Assembly: GCF_900091465.1 (NCBI RefSeq) | Contig: NZ_FMHV01000003.1 | Span: 1-21,395 of the forward strand | Direction of reading: 5' to 3' | DNA: 21,395 nucleotides | Origin: Micromonospora rhizosphaerae | Lineage (GTDB): Bacteria > Actinomycetota > Actinomycetes > Mycobacteriales > Micromonosporaceae | Shown here: positions 1-8,405 of the stretch, piece by piece | Layout: every line of letters starts with the position of its first letter | How positions within the stretch are numbered: position 1 is the stretch's first letter | The notes under the pieces: model-generated | Database searches by the model: none | Told to the model about the DNA's origin: nothing | The model's input: only the letters and a program-made list of their open reading frames with translations | Made by a program: the position numbers and the translations under genes

Positions 1-678
1 GCAGCAGGTGCACGCCCACCACCCGGCGCATCGGCAGGCCCTTGGCGATGGCGGTACGGACGTAGTCGGCGCGGCGGTTCTCCGCGATGCTGGTCCGCGC
101 CACCCGGGCGATGTACGCCATCGAGGCGCTACCCAGCACGAAGCCGGGGATGATCAACTCGGAGAGCGGCATCTCGCTGGAGACGGTCGGCTTGACGATC
201 TGCCACTGCACACCGAACAGCCACTGGAGCACGAAGCCCACGACGAAGACCGGCAGCGCGATCAGGAAAAGCGTCGAGACCAGCACCAGGTTGTCGAGGA
301 AACCGTTGCGACGCAGGCCGGTCAGCACACCGGCGCTGAGGCCGATGACGCCTCGATGGTGAGGGCGACCACGGCCAGCTTCAGCGTGTTCGGGTAGGCG
401 GTCAGGATGATGTCATTGATCGACCGTCCGCTGAACGTCTCGCCGAAGTCGCCCTGCAGGAGGTTCTTCATGTACATCGCGTACTGCACGAAGATGCTCT
501 GATCGAGGTGGTACTTCTCGGTCATGAACGCGATGTAGGTGTCCGGGCAGCGCCGCTCGCCGCACTTGCCGGCGAACGGATCACCGGGGACGGCCCAGAC
601 CAGCGCGTAGATCATGAACGTGGTGCCAATGAAGACTGGCACGAGTTGAAGTAGCCGCCTCAACAGATAACGGCCCAT
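1..678 (-). CDS. ABC transporter permease, DppB/OppB type (3' end outside window, one frameshift)
   Basis: Inner-membrane permease of a peptide- or oligopeptide-type importer. The protein opens with MGRYLLRRLLQLVPVFIG, the usual N-terminal helix of DppB/OppB permeases, then the conserved VPGDPF segment and a GDFGETFSGR region before the second helix. Towards the window edge the ADYVRTAIAKG stretch is the EAA loop that contacts the ATPase. The start at 678 is chosen because GGAGG (687-691) lies 8 bases upstream and the known N-terminus begins there. One base is missing near 350 (within the Ala codon after LTIE); restoring it joins both halves into one permease. The C-terminus lies beyond position 1. 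It follows the solute-binding gene on the same strand, so they form one transport operon. Family is clear; substrate is not determinable. Confidence 0.88.
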
Positions 679-771
679 GGGGTGGTCCTCCAGACAGGGT
701 GCGCGTCGGACGGCCGACGCGACGGCGGTCATGTGCGAGTGTGAGTGCTGTAACACCCGCTCGCGGAACGG

Positions 772-813
772 CCCCGGGTCGGGCCCACCGGATTTGGCGA
801 GCCCGACCCGGGG
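772..813 (-). terminator. Strong hairpin between binding-protein and permease genes
   Basis: Positions 772-784 (CCCCGGGTCGGGC) and 801-813 are perfect inverted repeats of 13 bp with a 16-base loop. There is no U-tract, which is common for actinobacterial terminators. It starts 16 bases after the stop of the solute-binding gene and lies before the permease. It could partly terminate transcription or protect the upstream mRNA, giving more binding protein than permease. Confidence 0.6.
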
Positions 814-828
814 GTCAGACCGTTCGGA

Positions 829-2467
829 TCAGAGCTCGACCGAGGAGAGGTCCAGCTCGCCGACGTTGTTCAGTTCCATCTTCTTGATCTTCTCGGAGTG
901 GCCGGACTGCTGGCCGTAGTAGTAGATCGGGATGGTGGGAACGTCCTCGTCGATCTTCTTCAGCACCTCGGCGAACTTCTGGTGCGAAGCCTCGAGGCTG
1001 GGGGCGCCGCTGGCCTCCTTGGCCAGAGCGTCGACCTGCGCGTTGCTGTAGAGGCCGTCGTTCGAGGAGCCGCCCGTGACGTAGAGCGGGTTCACCCAGT
1101 TCTCGATGTCCGGGTAGTCCTGCTGCCACGCGGCGCGGTACAGGCCCTTCATCTTGTGGGCGTTGATGTTCTGCCGGAACACCGCGAAGGTCGGCACACC
1201 CTCGGCCCGGGCGTTGATGCCCAGGTTGGTCTTCACCTGCTGGGCGACGGCCTCCATCCAGTCCTTGTGGCTGGAGTCGGCGTTGTAGTAGAAGACCATC
1301 TCGCCCTGGAAGCCACCGGCCTCCTGGAGCAGCTGCTTGGCCTGCGCCGCGTCGAACTTGCAGACGGTGCAGTTGCCCGGCTCGGCGCCCGGGGTGAGCG
1401 GGTTCGCCCAGCTGTCAGCCGGCTTGCGGGTACCGGAAGAAGATCTTCTCGGAGATCTCCTGCCGGTTGATCGCCGCGAGACGCCTTGCGCAGCTTCGCG
1501 TTCTGGAAGCGCTTGTCGTACATCGGGAACGCGATGAACGCGGTCGACGGGGGTGGTGGCCGACATGGCCCGGTCGCCCAGGTCGCTCTTCCACTTGTCG
1601 CCGGCGAGCGCCGAGGTGGGGACCGTCTCCATGAAGTCCAGGTTGCCGGCGAGCAGGTCGCTGTAGGCGGCGTTCTCGTCCTGGTACAGCTTGTAGGTGA
1701 CGTCCTTGATCTTCAGCTTGTCGCGCAGGTTGTAGTCGTCGAAGCGCGTCAGCTTGATCTGGACGTTGTCCTCCCAGGAAACGAACTTCACCGGGCCGTT
1801 GCCGATCGGGTTCTTACCGAACTCCTCGGGCTTCATGGTGAAGAACTTGTCCGGCAGCGGCATGAAGGCGCTGTAGCCGAGCTTGGTCGGGAAGACCGCG
1901 GTCGGCGCGCCGAGGGTGACCTCGAAGGTCTGGTCGTCGACGACCTTCAGACCGGACATCTTGTCGGCCTTCGGAGTCGGGCCTTCTGCGGGCCCTCGCC
2001 GTCCGGGTCCTCGGTGGCGACGTCGCCGTAGCCCTGGATGTCGGCGAAGAAGCTGCCGTTCGCGGCGCGTTCGGCGAGTACGCGGCCCAGTTCCAGGCGT
2101 CGACGAAGTTCTTCGACTTCACCTCGGTACCGTCGTGGAACTTGGTACCCTTCTTGATCTTGATGGTGAAGACCTTCGAGTCCTTGGTGTCGATGGACTC
2201 CGCCAGCGCGTTCTGCGGCGCGCCACCGTTGTTCGGGTACTCGACCAGGCCGGTCCACAGCGAGTCGACGATCTTGCCGCCACCGGTCTCGGTGGTGTTC
2301 GCCGGAACCAGCGGGTTCTCCGGCTGGACGCCGTGAATGGTGATCGCGCCATCCTTGGTGGCGCCGGCGTCGCCGCCGCCGCCATCGCTCTCGAGCAACC
2401 GGTGGCGACCAGCGCGGCGGGCAACGCCGACCGCGAGGGCGCCAGTCGCCCGCTTCGAGACTCTCAT
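829..2467 (-). CDS. ABC transporter solute-binding lipoprotein, family 5 (DppA/OppA type; several frameshifts)
   Basis: Extracytoplasmic peptide-binding lipoprotein that feeds the adjacent permease. SBP_bac_5 features are seen: VQPENPLVPANTTETGG near the N-terminus, the KGTKFHDGTEV stretch, and late segments such as NWVNPLY typical of DppA/OppA. The start ATG at 2467 has AGAGGAGG (2477-2484) 9 bases upstream. Two compensating shifts (near 2422 and 2397) hide the signal peptide; corrected, it contains the lipobox LVATGC, so the protein is probably lipid-anchored. Further shifts are needed near 2068, 1978, 1546, 1486 and 1436; several sit in C or G runs. After repair the chain is about 545 residues, normal for the family. 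I favour sequencing errors over gene decay because known motifs are kept in every segment and other genes in this flank show the same problem. Substrate unknown. Confidence 0.88.
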
Positions 2468-2896
2468 TCCGAGGGGCCTCCTCTTTCTGACCTGGTTCCG
2501 TCGTGGGTTTCACGCACGTCTTGGGGGTGACGCCGCCGCCGACCCGAACCACAGGTCGACGGTTTACCGCAGAGGAAATCGGGACACCCCAGGGGTACCG
2601 ATCCGCCGGGCGCCCCACCCGTCGGAGGCGACACCACGCAGGGTCAGCGGCCACGATCAGCCACGGAGGAGTGGCGTTACGTGGTCGGCGTGCCGACGAG
2701 GTGCCCCACACCGGGGGCGGGGTGCTGCAACTGTGACACTCACCGGCCCTTTCCGTGAAGGTGCCGTTATCAAGCCGTTAGTTGGCCGCCACGTTGCCGA
2801 TACTTGAGAAAAGATCACGAAAGGGCCCAGTCGTACCCCTCTGAACAGGTAGATCAGGACGATAGCGGGCGGAGAAGACCCGTAGGCTCACGCTCT
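2468..2896. other. 429-bp divergent intergenic region
   Basis: Lies between the divergent solute-binding gene and the PIG-L gene and must hold both promoters. Open frames across it have no recognisable protein and poor starts. A spaced inverted repeat is visible: GGCCCTTTC at 2745-2753 followed by GTG after one base, and CAC-GAAAGGGCC at 2816-2827, about 60 bases apart. The stretch 2760-2830 is the most AT-rich part and is the likeliest promoter zone. No RNA gene was recognised. Confidence 0.5.
2883..2888 (+). promoter_or_regulatory. Candidate -10 box TAGGCT, leaderless start of the PIG-L gene
   Basis: TAGGCT fits the actinobacterial TANNNT -10 pattern and ends 8 bases before the GTG at 2897; no Shine-Dalgarno sequence lies between. 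This spacing would put the transcript start at or next to the GTG. No convincing -35 box is seen. Confidence 0.45.
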
Positions 2897-3631
2897 GTGA
2901 GCTTCCCCTCTTCTTCTCCGGTGCTACCGGACGTCCGTCGCACGCTGGCCGTATTTGCCCATCCGGATGATGTCGACTACGGCTGTGCGGGCACCATCGC
3001 CGGCTGGGTGGAGGAGGGCGTCGAGGTCGCGTACCTGATCGTCACCCGCGGCGCCTCCGGCGGCTTCGACGAAACCCCGCGAGAGGAGATGCCCTGGCTG
3101 CGCGAGGCGGAGCAGCGAGCCGCGGCCGCCGCGGTCGGGGGTGCGCCGGGTCGACTTCCTCGAGGACCACCCGGACGGGCTCCTCAGCCCCACCCCCGCG
3201 CTGCGCCGGGACATCACCGCGGCGATCCGGCGGATCCGACCCGACCGCGTGCTGACCAGCTCGCCGCTGCGCCGCTGGGAACACCTCACCGGCCCGAGCC
3301 ACCCCGACCACCTGGCGGTCGGCGAGGCCACCACCTGCGCGGTCTACCCGGACGCGCGCAACCGCTTCGCCTTCCCGAACTGCTGGCCGAAGGGTTGACG
3401 CCGTGGGTGGTCCGGGAGATCTGGTACGCCGGCGGCCCCGCGCCGGACCACGCGGTCGACGTCACGGAGCAGTACGACCGCAAGGTCGCCGCCATGCGGG
3501 CGCACCGGTCGCAGACCGCGCACATGGACGTCGAGACCTGGGTGCGCGACCGGCTCGGCACGGTGGCCGAGAACGCCGGCCTGCCCGCCGGCCGGATGGC
3601 CGAGGCGTTCACCGTGCTGCGCACCGAGTGA
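2897..3631 (+). CDS. PIG-L (LmbE-like) family deacetylase, two compensating frameshifts
   Basis: Zinc-dependent N-acetyl deacetylase of the PIG-L/MshB/BshB superfamily; likely cytoplasmic, acting on an N-acetylated sugar or small glycoside. The zinc motif FAHPDDVDYG is at about residues 20-29 and the second ligand motif SHPDHLAVG near residue 134. The C-terminal part (WYAGGPAPDHAVDVTEQ) matches the family. One extra G near 3138 and one missing C near 3377 move the middle third (LEDHPDGLLSPTP to the HPDH region) into another frame; corrected, the protein is about 244 residues, normal for the family. GTG 2897 is preferred to an in-frame ATG at 2804 because homology starts soon after it and a -10 box sits just upstream. 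It ends 9 bases from the convergent response-regulator gene. It cannot be assigned to mycothiol synthesis (MshB) from this alone. Confidence 0.87.
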   Translation: MSFPSSSPVLPDVRRTLAVFAHPDDVDYGCAGTIAGWVEEGVEVAYLIVTRGASGGFDETPREEMPWLREAEQRAAAAAVGGAPGRLPRGPPGRAPQPHPRAAPGHHRGDPADPTRPRADQLAAAPLGTPHRPEPPRPPGGRRGHHLRGLPGRAQPLRLPELLAEGLTPWVVREIWYAGGPAPDHAVDVTEQYDRKVAAMRAHRSQTAHMDVETWVRDRLGTVAENAGLPAGRMAEAFTVLRTE

Positions 3632-3640
3632 CCGGACGGA

Positions 3641-4321
3641 TCACACCAGGCGGCGGTCCGCCGCCCACCGGACAGCTCGTACCGGTTGGACATCTGAAGC
3701 TGCGCAGCACGTTCGACACATGCGTCTCGACCGTCTTGATCGAGATGAACAGCTCCTTGGCGATCTCCTTGTACGCGTACCCCCGGGCGAGCAGCCGGAG
3801 CACCTCGCGCTCGCGGTTAGTGAGCTGGTCCAGCTCCGGGTCGGCGACCGGCGCGTCCGGCCGGGCCGCGAACGCGTCCAGCACGAAGCCGGCCAGCCGC
3901 GGGCTGAACACCGCGTCGCCCTCGGCCACCCGACGGATCGCGTCGGTGAGCTCGTCGGGCGAGATGGTCTTGGTGACGTACCCTCGGGCCCCGGCCCGGA
4001 TCAGCCCGATCACGTCCTCGGCGGCGTCCGAGACGCTCAGCGCCAGGAACCGCACCTGCGGGTGGCTACGCCGCATCGCGTCCAGCACCGCCCGGCCGCC
4101 CCCGTCCGGCATGTGCACGTCGAGCAGCACCACGTCCGGCTGAGTGGCCGCGATCCGGCTGACCGCCTCGGCCACCGTACTCGCCTCGCCACCACCTCGA
4201 CGCGGCCGCCGAGCTCGGCCCGGACCCCGGCCCGGAACATGGCGTGGTCGTCGACGAGGAACACCGCAGCCGCCCGTCCGGGCCTGCGCCCCTCGTCCGG
4301 TCCGTGCTCGGCCATGATCAT
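3641..4321 (-). CDS. LuxR/NarL-family response regulator, partner of PspC kinase (three frameshifts)
   Basis: DNA-binding response regulator. After repair it has 227 residues. The receiver domain covers about 18-130, with the acidic pair in FLVDDH, the phospho-acceptor Asp near 68 (VVLLDVHMPD) and the conserved Lys near 118 (GYVTKTISP). The LuxR-type helix-turn-helix runs from about 166 to 225 (LTNREREVLRLLARG, KTVETHVSNVLRKL). Single bases are missing near 4189, 3703 and 3677; the last two restore an ending ELSRWAADRRLV followed by TGA at 3641-3643. Its ATG overlaps the kinase stop (ATGA, 4318-4321), so the two are translationally coupled. The likely targets are the PspC genes, both of which carry the same direct repeat upstream; that link is inference. 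Confidence 0.9.
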
Positions 4322-5636
4322 CTGTCCCTTTCCGTCGTGGAGCCGGTCCCGTTGATCGGCATGATCAACCGAACCTCGGTCCCTCCCCCGGCCCGGAGCG
4401 GATCTCCGCCCGGCCGCCGTGCCGCTTCATCCGCCCGATGATCGACCCTCGGACGCCGTGCCGGTGATCCTCCACGGTATCCGGGTCGAAGCCCTTCCCC
4501 CGGTCCCGTACGAAGGCGCTGACCTGGTCCGGCTCCACCTCCGCGTAGAGCGACACGGTCTGCACCCCGGCGTGCCGGGCAGCGTTCACCAGCGCCTCCC
4601 GGGCGGCGGCGACGAGCGCGCCGACCCGCTCGTCCGTCTCCCGGTCGCCGACCACCACCGCCTCCACGGTGATGGCGAAGGTGTCCTCCACCTCGGCGGC
4701 GGCCTGCTCCAATGCGGCGGCGAAGCGCTCGGCCGGCGAGGCGGTCGGCTTGTAGAGCCAGTTCCGCAGCGACCGCTCCTGGCCCCGGGCCAACCGCTGC
4801 ACCGTCTTGACGTCGCCGGCGTTGCGCTGGATCAGGGCCAGGGTGTGGAGCACCTGGTCGTGCACCATGGCGGCCAGTTCGGCGCGTTCCTGCTCCCGGA
4901 TGCGCCCCTCCCGCTCGGAGCGGAGCTGGTTCCACGTCCGCCAGAGCACCGGCGCCGCCACCACACCGACCCCGGCCAACCCGACCAGCGCGAAGATCAC
5001 CCCGTTGATCACCGCGTCGAAGTTCTGCGTCGGTGAGTAGACCGCCGCCACCCCGATGATGCCGACGGCGACGAGCACCCCGCCGCCGATGAAGCGGAGC
5101 ACGAAGGCGCGGCGGTCGCTCTCCTCGACCACGGCGCCGAGCCAGGGCACCGGCATCGACTCGCCCCACTGCCGGCGGCGCTCGGGGGCGGACTGGTGCC
5201 AGATGACTCCGGCGCCCACCGCGATGATCGCGACCAGCCACCCGGCGGTGCCGGCCGCGCCCACCGAATCGAAGACCATGACCTGGGTCAACAGCACGCC
5301 CAGCCCGATCGCCACGAACGGCAGGAGCTGCGCGATGTCCCGCCGGGGCGGGACGGCGGTGTCGCCGGGGCGCAGCGGGACCACCGCCCAGAAGGCCGCG
5401 TAGAGCAGCAGGCCGAGGCCGCTCAGCCCGAGCAGGACCATGAAGGCCACCCGGACCCGGACCACCGAGATGCCCAGGTGGTCGGCGATGCCGGCGGCCA
5501 CCCCGGCGGCCAACCGGTGCTCGGGGGCCCGGTAGAGGCGGGGTGGTGGCGGAGTCACGGTGCTGCTGATCGGAGGCTCCCGGGTGAGGAAACGAGGGTG
5601 CGGGCCGGTCCCGGCCGGCGCCGATTCGATCGTCAC
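4318..5636 (-). CDS. PspC-domain sensor histidine kinase (one frameshift)
   Basis: Membrane sensor kinase of about 439 residues. An N-terminal PspC domain spans about 33-90 (RLYRAPEHRLAAGVAAGIA, then a helix ending in AFWAVVPL). Further membrane helices lie at about 102-122, 130-146, 180-200 and 208-231. A HisKA_3-type dimerisation helix follows, with probable phospho-His 259 in AAMVHDQVLH. The HATPase domain shows an N box (REALVNAARHAG), G1 (VRDRGKGFD) and G2 (HGVRGSIIGRM). One base is missing near 4385; correcting it restores the normal ending GTEVRLIMPING. Start GTG 5636 has GGAGG about 11 bases upstream; a later GTG at residue 27 is possible. The fused PspC domain suggests that it senses membrane stress or is controlled by contact with the neighbouring PspC proteins. 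It is divergent from the large PspC gene. Confidence 0.92.
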
Positions 5637-5691
5637 ACGTCCGGACGCCTCCGGACCACGGGGACGCCCCCGACATCCGGGCCTCGGGATC

Positions 5692-5708
5692 TCAGGGTGG
5701 GGTCAGGG
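5692..5708 (+). promoter_or_regulatory. Direct repeat TCAGGG-N5-TCAGGG, candidate operator
   Basis: Two TCAGGG copies (5692-5697 and 5703-5708) are one helical turn apart (11 bp) in the 117-bp gap between the kinase and large PspC genes. The same pair with the same spacing precedes the small PspC gene (13264-13280), and both are followed by similar GG/TCCGG sequence. It is a candidate site for the LuxR-type regulator encoded next door; position relative to the transcript start is unknown. Confidence 0.5.
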
Positions 5709-5753
5709 TCGGGTCCGGAGGACGATCGGACGGCCGCGGAGCAGGATCGGAGC

Positions 5754-7640
5754 ATGACCGAGGATGCTGCCCGTCCGCCCCTGCCCGGGGCGGCACCGCC
5801 GGACGGGCCACCGCCACCCCCGCCGCCGGGACCGGCGCCGACCACCCCCGCCGACCAGACGGCGCCCCCCGCCGCCGGGCCGACGGCCGCCGCGTTCACG
5901 GGGGACGCCGGCGCCGACCGGCCTGGATCGACCACCGGGTCCGCCGACCCGCCCCCGGGCGCGTCGGCCGCCGGGTCCGCCGAGCCGCCGCCGGCCGCCG
6001 GCGCCACGCCCGGCGGGCATCCACCACCCGGGTACGCCCCGCCGCCCGGCGGCGCCGGCTTCACCTCCCGGTACGGGCTGGTCCGCCCCCGCGAGGGCCG
6101 CTACCTGGCCGGCGTCTGCGCGGCGATCGGCCGGGCCACCAACACCGACCCGGTGCTCTGGCGCGTGCTGCTCGCCGTGCTCGGCTTCTTCGGCGGCATC
6201 GGCGTCCTGATCTACGTGGCCGCCTGGCTGATCATTCCCGGCGAGGGGGACACCGCCTCACCCGTGGAGTCGATGCTCGGCCGCGGCCGGTCCAGCATGT
6301 CGCCGGTCACCGTCATCGTGCTCAGCATCCTGGTCGCGGTGAGCTTCGGCTACATCGTCACCGACGCGTTCCGGGCGGTCCTGCTCGGCGCGGCCATCCT
6401 GATCGGCGGCGCGCTGCTGCTCAATCGGGACCACCGCGCGCCGGCCGGACCGCAGGGTCCACCCGGACCCCCGCCGGCGCCACCCGGCCCCGTGCCACCG
6501 GCCAGTTGGCCGGCCCCGGGGCTCTTCACCCCGCCGGCCGGTGCCGGCGCGCCCGCCGGGGCCCCGACCTCCGGTCTTGCGCGCCAGGCCGGACCGGCGA
6601 CCCCCGCCGGGGGGCCGACCGCGGCGGCCTGGGAGCCGTCGGCGGGACCGGCGACCGGTGAGCGGACCGCGGCGGGCCACCCGGCCGGCGCCGCCGCCGA
6701 ACCGCCCGCCTGGTCCGGGGCCGGGCAGACCGGCGTGCTCCCCGCGCCACCCGGGGCGGAGCCCACCACGGAGCTGCCGGCCTGGTCCGGGACGCAACGG
6801 GCCGACGAGGAATCCGCCTGGTCCACACCGGAGTCCCGGGCCGAGGCGGCCGGGTGGCCGCCCGCCTCGACGACCGGCGCCGTTCCGTCCGTGCCGCCGG
6901 CGTCGCCGGTCACCGCGCCGCTGCCGCCGGGCGGTTACCGGGCCCCGTTCGCCCCCCGCGGCCCGTACGCCGGGCCGTACCCGCCGGCGCAGCCACCCGC
7001 GCCGGCGGCGAAGGCACCCAAGCGACCGAAGGAACGGTCCCCGCTCGGCGCGGTGACCTTCTCACTGATCTTCCTGGCCCTCGGCGTGGTCGCCGTGCTC
7101 GACCTGCTGGACGTCTTCCCCGTCGGCGCGGCCGGGTACTTCGCCGCGGCGCTGGCCACCATCGGGCTCGGGCTGCTGGTCGGCACCTGGTTCGGCCGGG
7201 CCCGCTGGCTGATCGCGCTCGGCCTGGTGACCGCCGCCGCGCTCGGCGTGGCCACCGTCGCCGAGTCCTACGACCGGGTACGCGGGGTGGACGGCAACGT
7301 GACCTGGGCACCGACCGACTACCGCGATCTGGCGGTCCGGTACGAGAACAACTTCGGCGACGCCGTGCTCGACCTGCGCGCGGTCGACTTCGACAAGAAG
7401 GACACCCAGATCACCGTGGCGGTCAACTTCGGCGAGGCGACCGTGGTGGTCCCGCCGAACGTCGACGTCACCACGGTGGCCGACGTGAACGCCGGTGACG
7501 CCACCGTCTTCGGTCGCCGCTCCGGCGGGCTGCACGGCCGCCAGCGGGAGAGCACCGACCTCGGCCCGGACGGGCCCGGCGGTGGCACCCTGCGCCTGCT
7601 CATCCACGTCAACGCCGGCAACCTGGAGGTGACCCGGTGA
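5754..7640 (+). CDS. Large PspC-domain membrane protein with LiaF-like C-terminal domain
   Basis: Membrane protein of 628 residues. Residues 1-105 are a Pro/Ala/Gly-rich disordered stretch. A PspC domain follows at about 106-168 (REGRYLAGVCAAIGRATN, helix, AAWLIIPGEGD). Two helices lie at about 183-224, then a second Pro-rich linker to about 435 with scattered AWSG-like units. A further group of helices runs from about 445 to 520. The last 105 residues resemble the LiaF/DUF2154 C-terminal beta domain (NNFGDAVLDLR, VNFGEATVVVPPNVDV, HVNAGNLEV). ATG 5754 is chosen because upstream open frame lies over the divergent kinase and its promoter; the ribosome site is weak (AGGA). In LiaF-containing systems this domain modulates a kinase of the same family, so this protein may tune the adjacent PspC kinase. 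The stop overlaps the next start. Confidence 0.9.
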   Translation: MTEDAARPPLPGAAPPDGPPPPPPPGPAPTTPADQTAPPAAGPTAAAFTGDAGADRPGSTTGSADPPPGASAAGSAEPPPAAGATPGGHPPPGYAPPPGGAGFTSRYGLVRPREGRYLAGVCAAIGRATNTDPVLWRVLLAVLGFFGGIGVLIYVAAWLIIPGEGDTASPVESMLGRGRSSMSPVTVIVLSILVAVSFGYIVTDAFRAVLLGAAILIGGALLLNRDHRAPAGPQGPPGPPPAPPGPVPPASWPAPGLFTPPAGAGAPAGAPTSGLARQAGPATPAGGPTAAAWEPSAGPATGERTAAGHPAGAAAEPPAWSGAGQTGVLPAPPGAEPTTELPAWSGTQRADEESAWSTPESRAEAAGWPPASTTGAVPSVPPASPVTAPLPPGGYRAPFAPRGPYAGPYPPAQPPAPAAKAPKRPKERSPLGAVTFSLIFLALGVVAVLDLLDVFPVGAAGYFAAALATIGLGLLVGTWFGRARWLIALGLVTAAALGVATVAESYDRVRGVDGNVTWAPTDYRDLAVRYENNFGDAVLDLRAVDFDKKDTQITVAVNFGEATVVVPPNVDVTTVADVNAGDATVFGRRSGGLHGRQRESTDLGPDGPGGGTLRLLIHVNAGNLEVTR

Positions 7641-8161
7641 AGGCCCACCGCACGGACGTCGTCTCGTTCGCCTTCGGGCTGGTCTTCCTGGCCCTGTCCG
7701 TCTGGTGGCTGCTCGCCCGGATTCTCGGGCTCACCCTGCCCCCGGTGGGCTGGTTCCTGGCCGGCGCGCTCATCCTGATCGGAGTGCTGGGAGTGGCCGG
7801 CGCGCTGCGCTCCGGGCGGCACGCGGACCGGAACCCGTCCGCGGACGGCACGGACGCCGAGACCACGGTGTCGGCGCCCTATGCGGACGGCACCCGGGGG
7901 TGGGCCGGGCCGGAGCGCACCGAGGCCGACGAATGGCCCACCGACGCGGTGGCGGACGTGCCGACCGAGGCGATCGAGGACCGCCCGGTCAGCGGCCCAG
8001 GAGGCGAGCCGCGCTGGTCGCCGTCCGCACCGCCCGGCGACCTGGCTGGCCACGAGCGGCAGGATGCCGGCACCGAGCCGGCGACCGACGAGCTGCCGGC
8101 CGTCGGCGACGAGCCCGGCGTCAGGACGCGGCCGACGACCGGGGAGGACCGGTCCGACTGA
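7637..8161 (+). CDS. Small two-helix membrane protein with acidic tail, function unknown
   Basis: 174 residues, not recognised as a named family. Two membrane helices are visible at about 8-30 (SFAFGLVFLALSVWWLLARI) and 36-56 (VGWFLAGALILIGVLGVAGA), joined by a short turn. The remaining 115 residues are hydrophilic, acidic and rich in Pro, Thr and Gly, with no motif I recognise. The GTG start overlaps the TGA of the PspC/LiaF-like gene (GTGA, 7637-7640), so it is the second gene of that operon and is translationally coupled. The layout (short helical hairpin plus disordered cytoplasmic tail) suits an accessory subunit of the neighbouring PspC protein. The reading frame is intact with normal codon use. 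Confidence 0.82.
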   Translation: MKAHRTDVVSFAFGLVFLALSVWWLLARILGLTLPPVGWFLAGALILIGVLGVAGALRSGRHADRNPSADGTDAETTVSAPYADGTRGWAGPERTEADEWPTDAVADVPTEAIEDRPVSGPGGEPRWSPSAPPGDLAGHERQDAGTEPATDELPAVGDEPGVRTRPTTGEDRSD

Positions 8162-8405
8162 GCCGACAGCGGTGCCCCGGGCGGAGTGGCCGGCCCCACC
8201 CCCGGGTCCTCGTCGATCACGCGGGCGATGATGGCCCGCCACGGCGATGCGAGTCTCCTGCGGAGGCGCATATGCTGGCCGGTGGAGATCTCGCCTCCGC
8301 CGGCCGGCCCGCGCCGCGGGGCCTCGTCCGCGGCTCAGCCGGTCAGGTCGCCGTGGCGGTCCCGCCGCGATTCCCCGTCTCTACCTCGTCAGGAGCCCGT
8401 CCGAC
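8162..8405 (+). other. Intergenic region with hairpins and psd leader
   Basis: 244 bases with no convincing gene. A short hairpin (GCGGGC at 8221-8226, GCCCGC at 8234-8239, 7-base loop) may end the PspC operon. A second inverted repeat (GCGGAGGCG at 8260-8268, CGCCTCCGC at 8292-8300) surrounds TATGCT at 8271-8276, which fits a -10 box. If that box drives psd the leader would be about 120 bases. AGGAG at 8391-8395 is the psd ribosome site. Confidence 0.35.

Noticed and set aside
829..2467. Solute-binding gene as a true pseudogene
   Set aside because: All motifs persist across the shifts, several shifts compensate, and neighbouring essential or conserved genes show the same single-base pattern, so sequencing error is likelier.
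5196..5753. Upstream extension of the large PspC gene
   Set aside because: It would run antisense through the kinase gene and its promoter; the segment has no protein-like features and ATG 5754 fits the start of the Pro-rich region.
8247..8405. N-terminal extension of psd to an upstream ATG
   Set aside because: The added residues are Arg/Ala/Pro-rich and cross the hairpins and the ribosome site; ATG 8406 has AGGAG at a workable distance.
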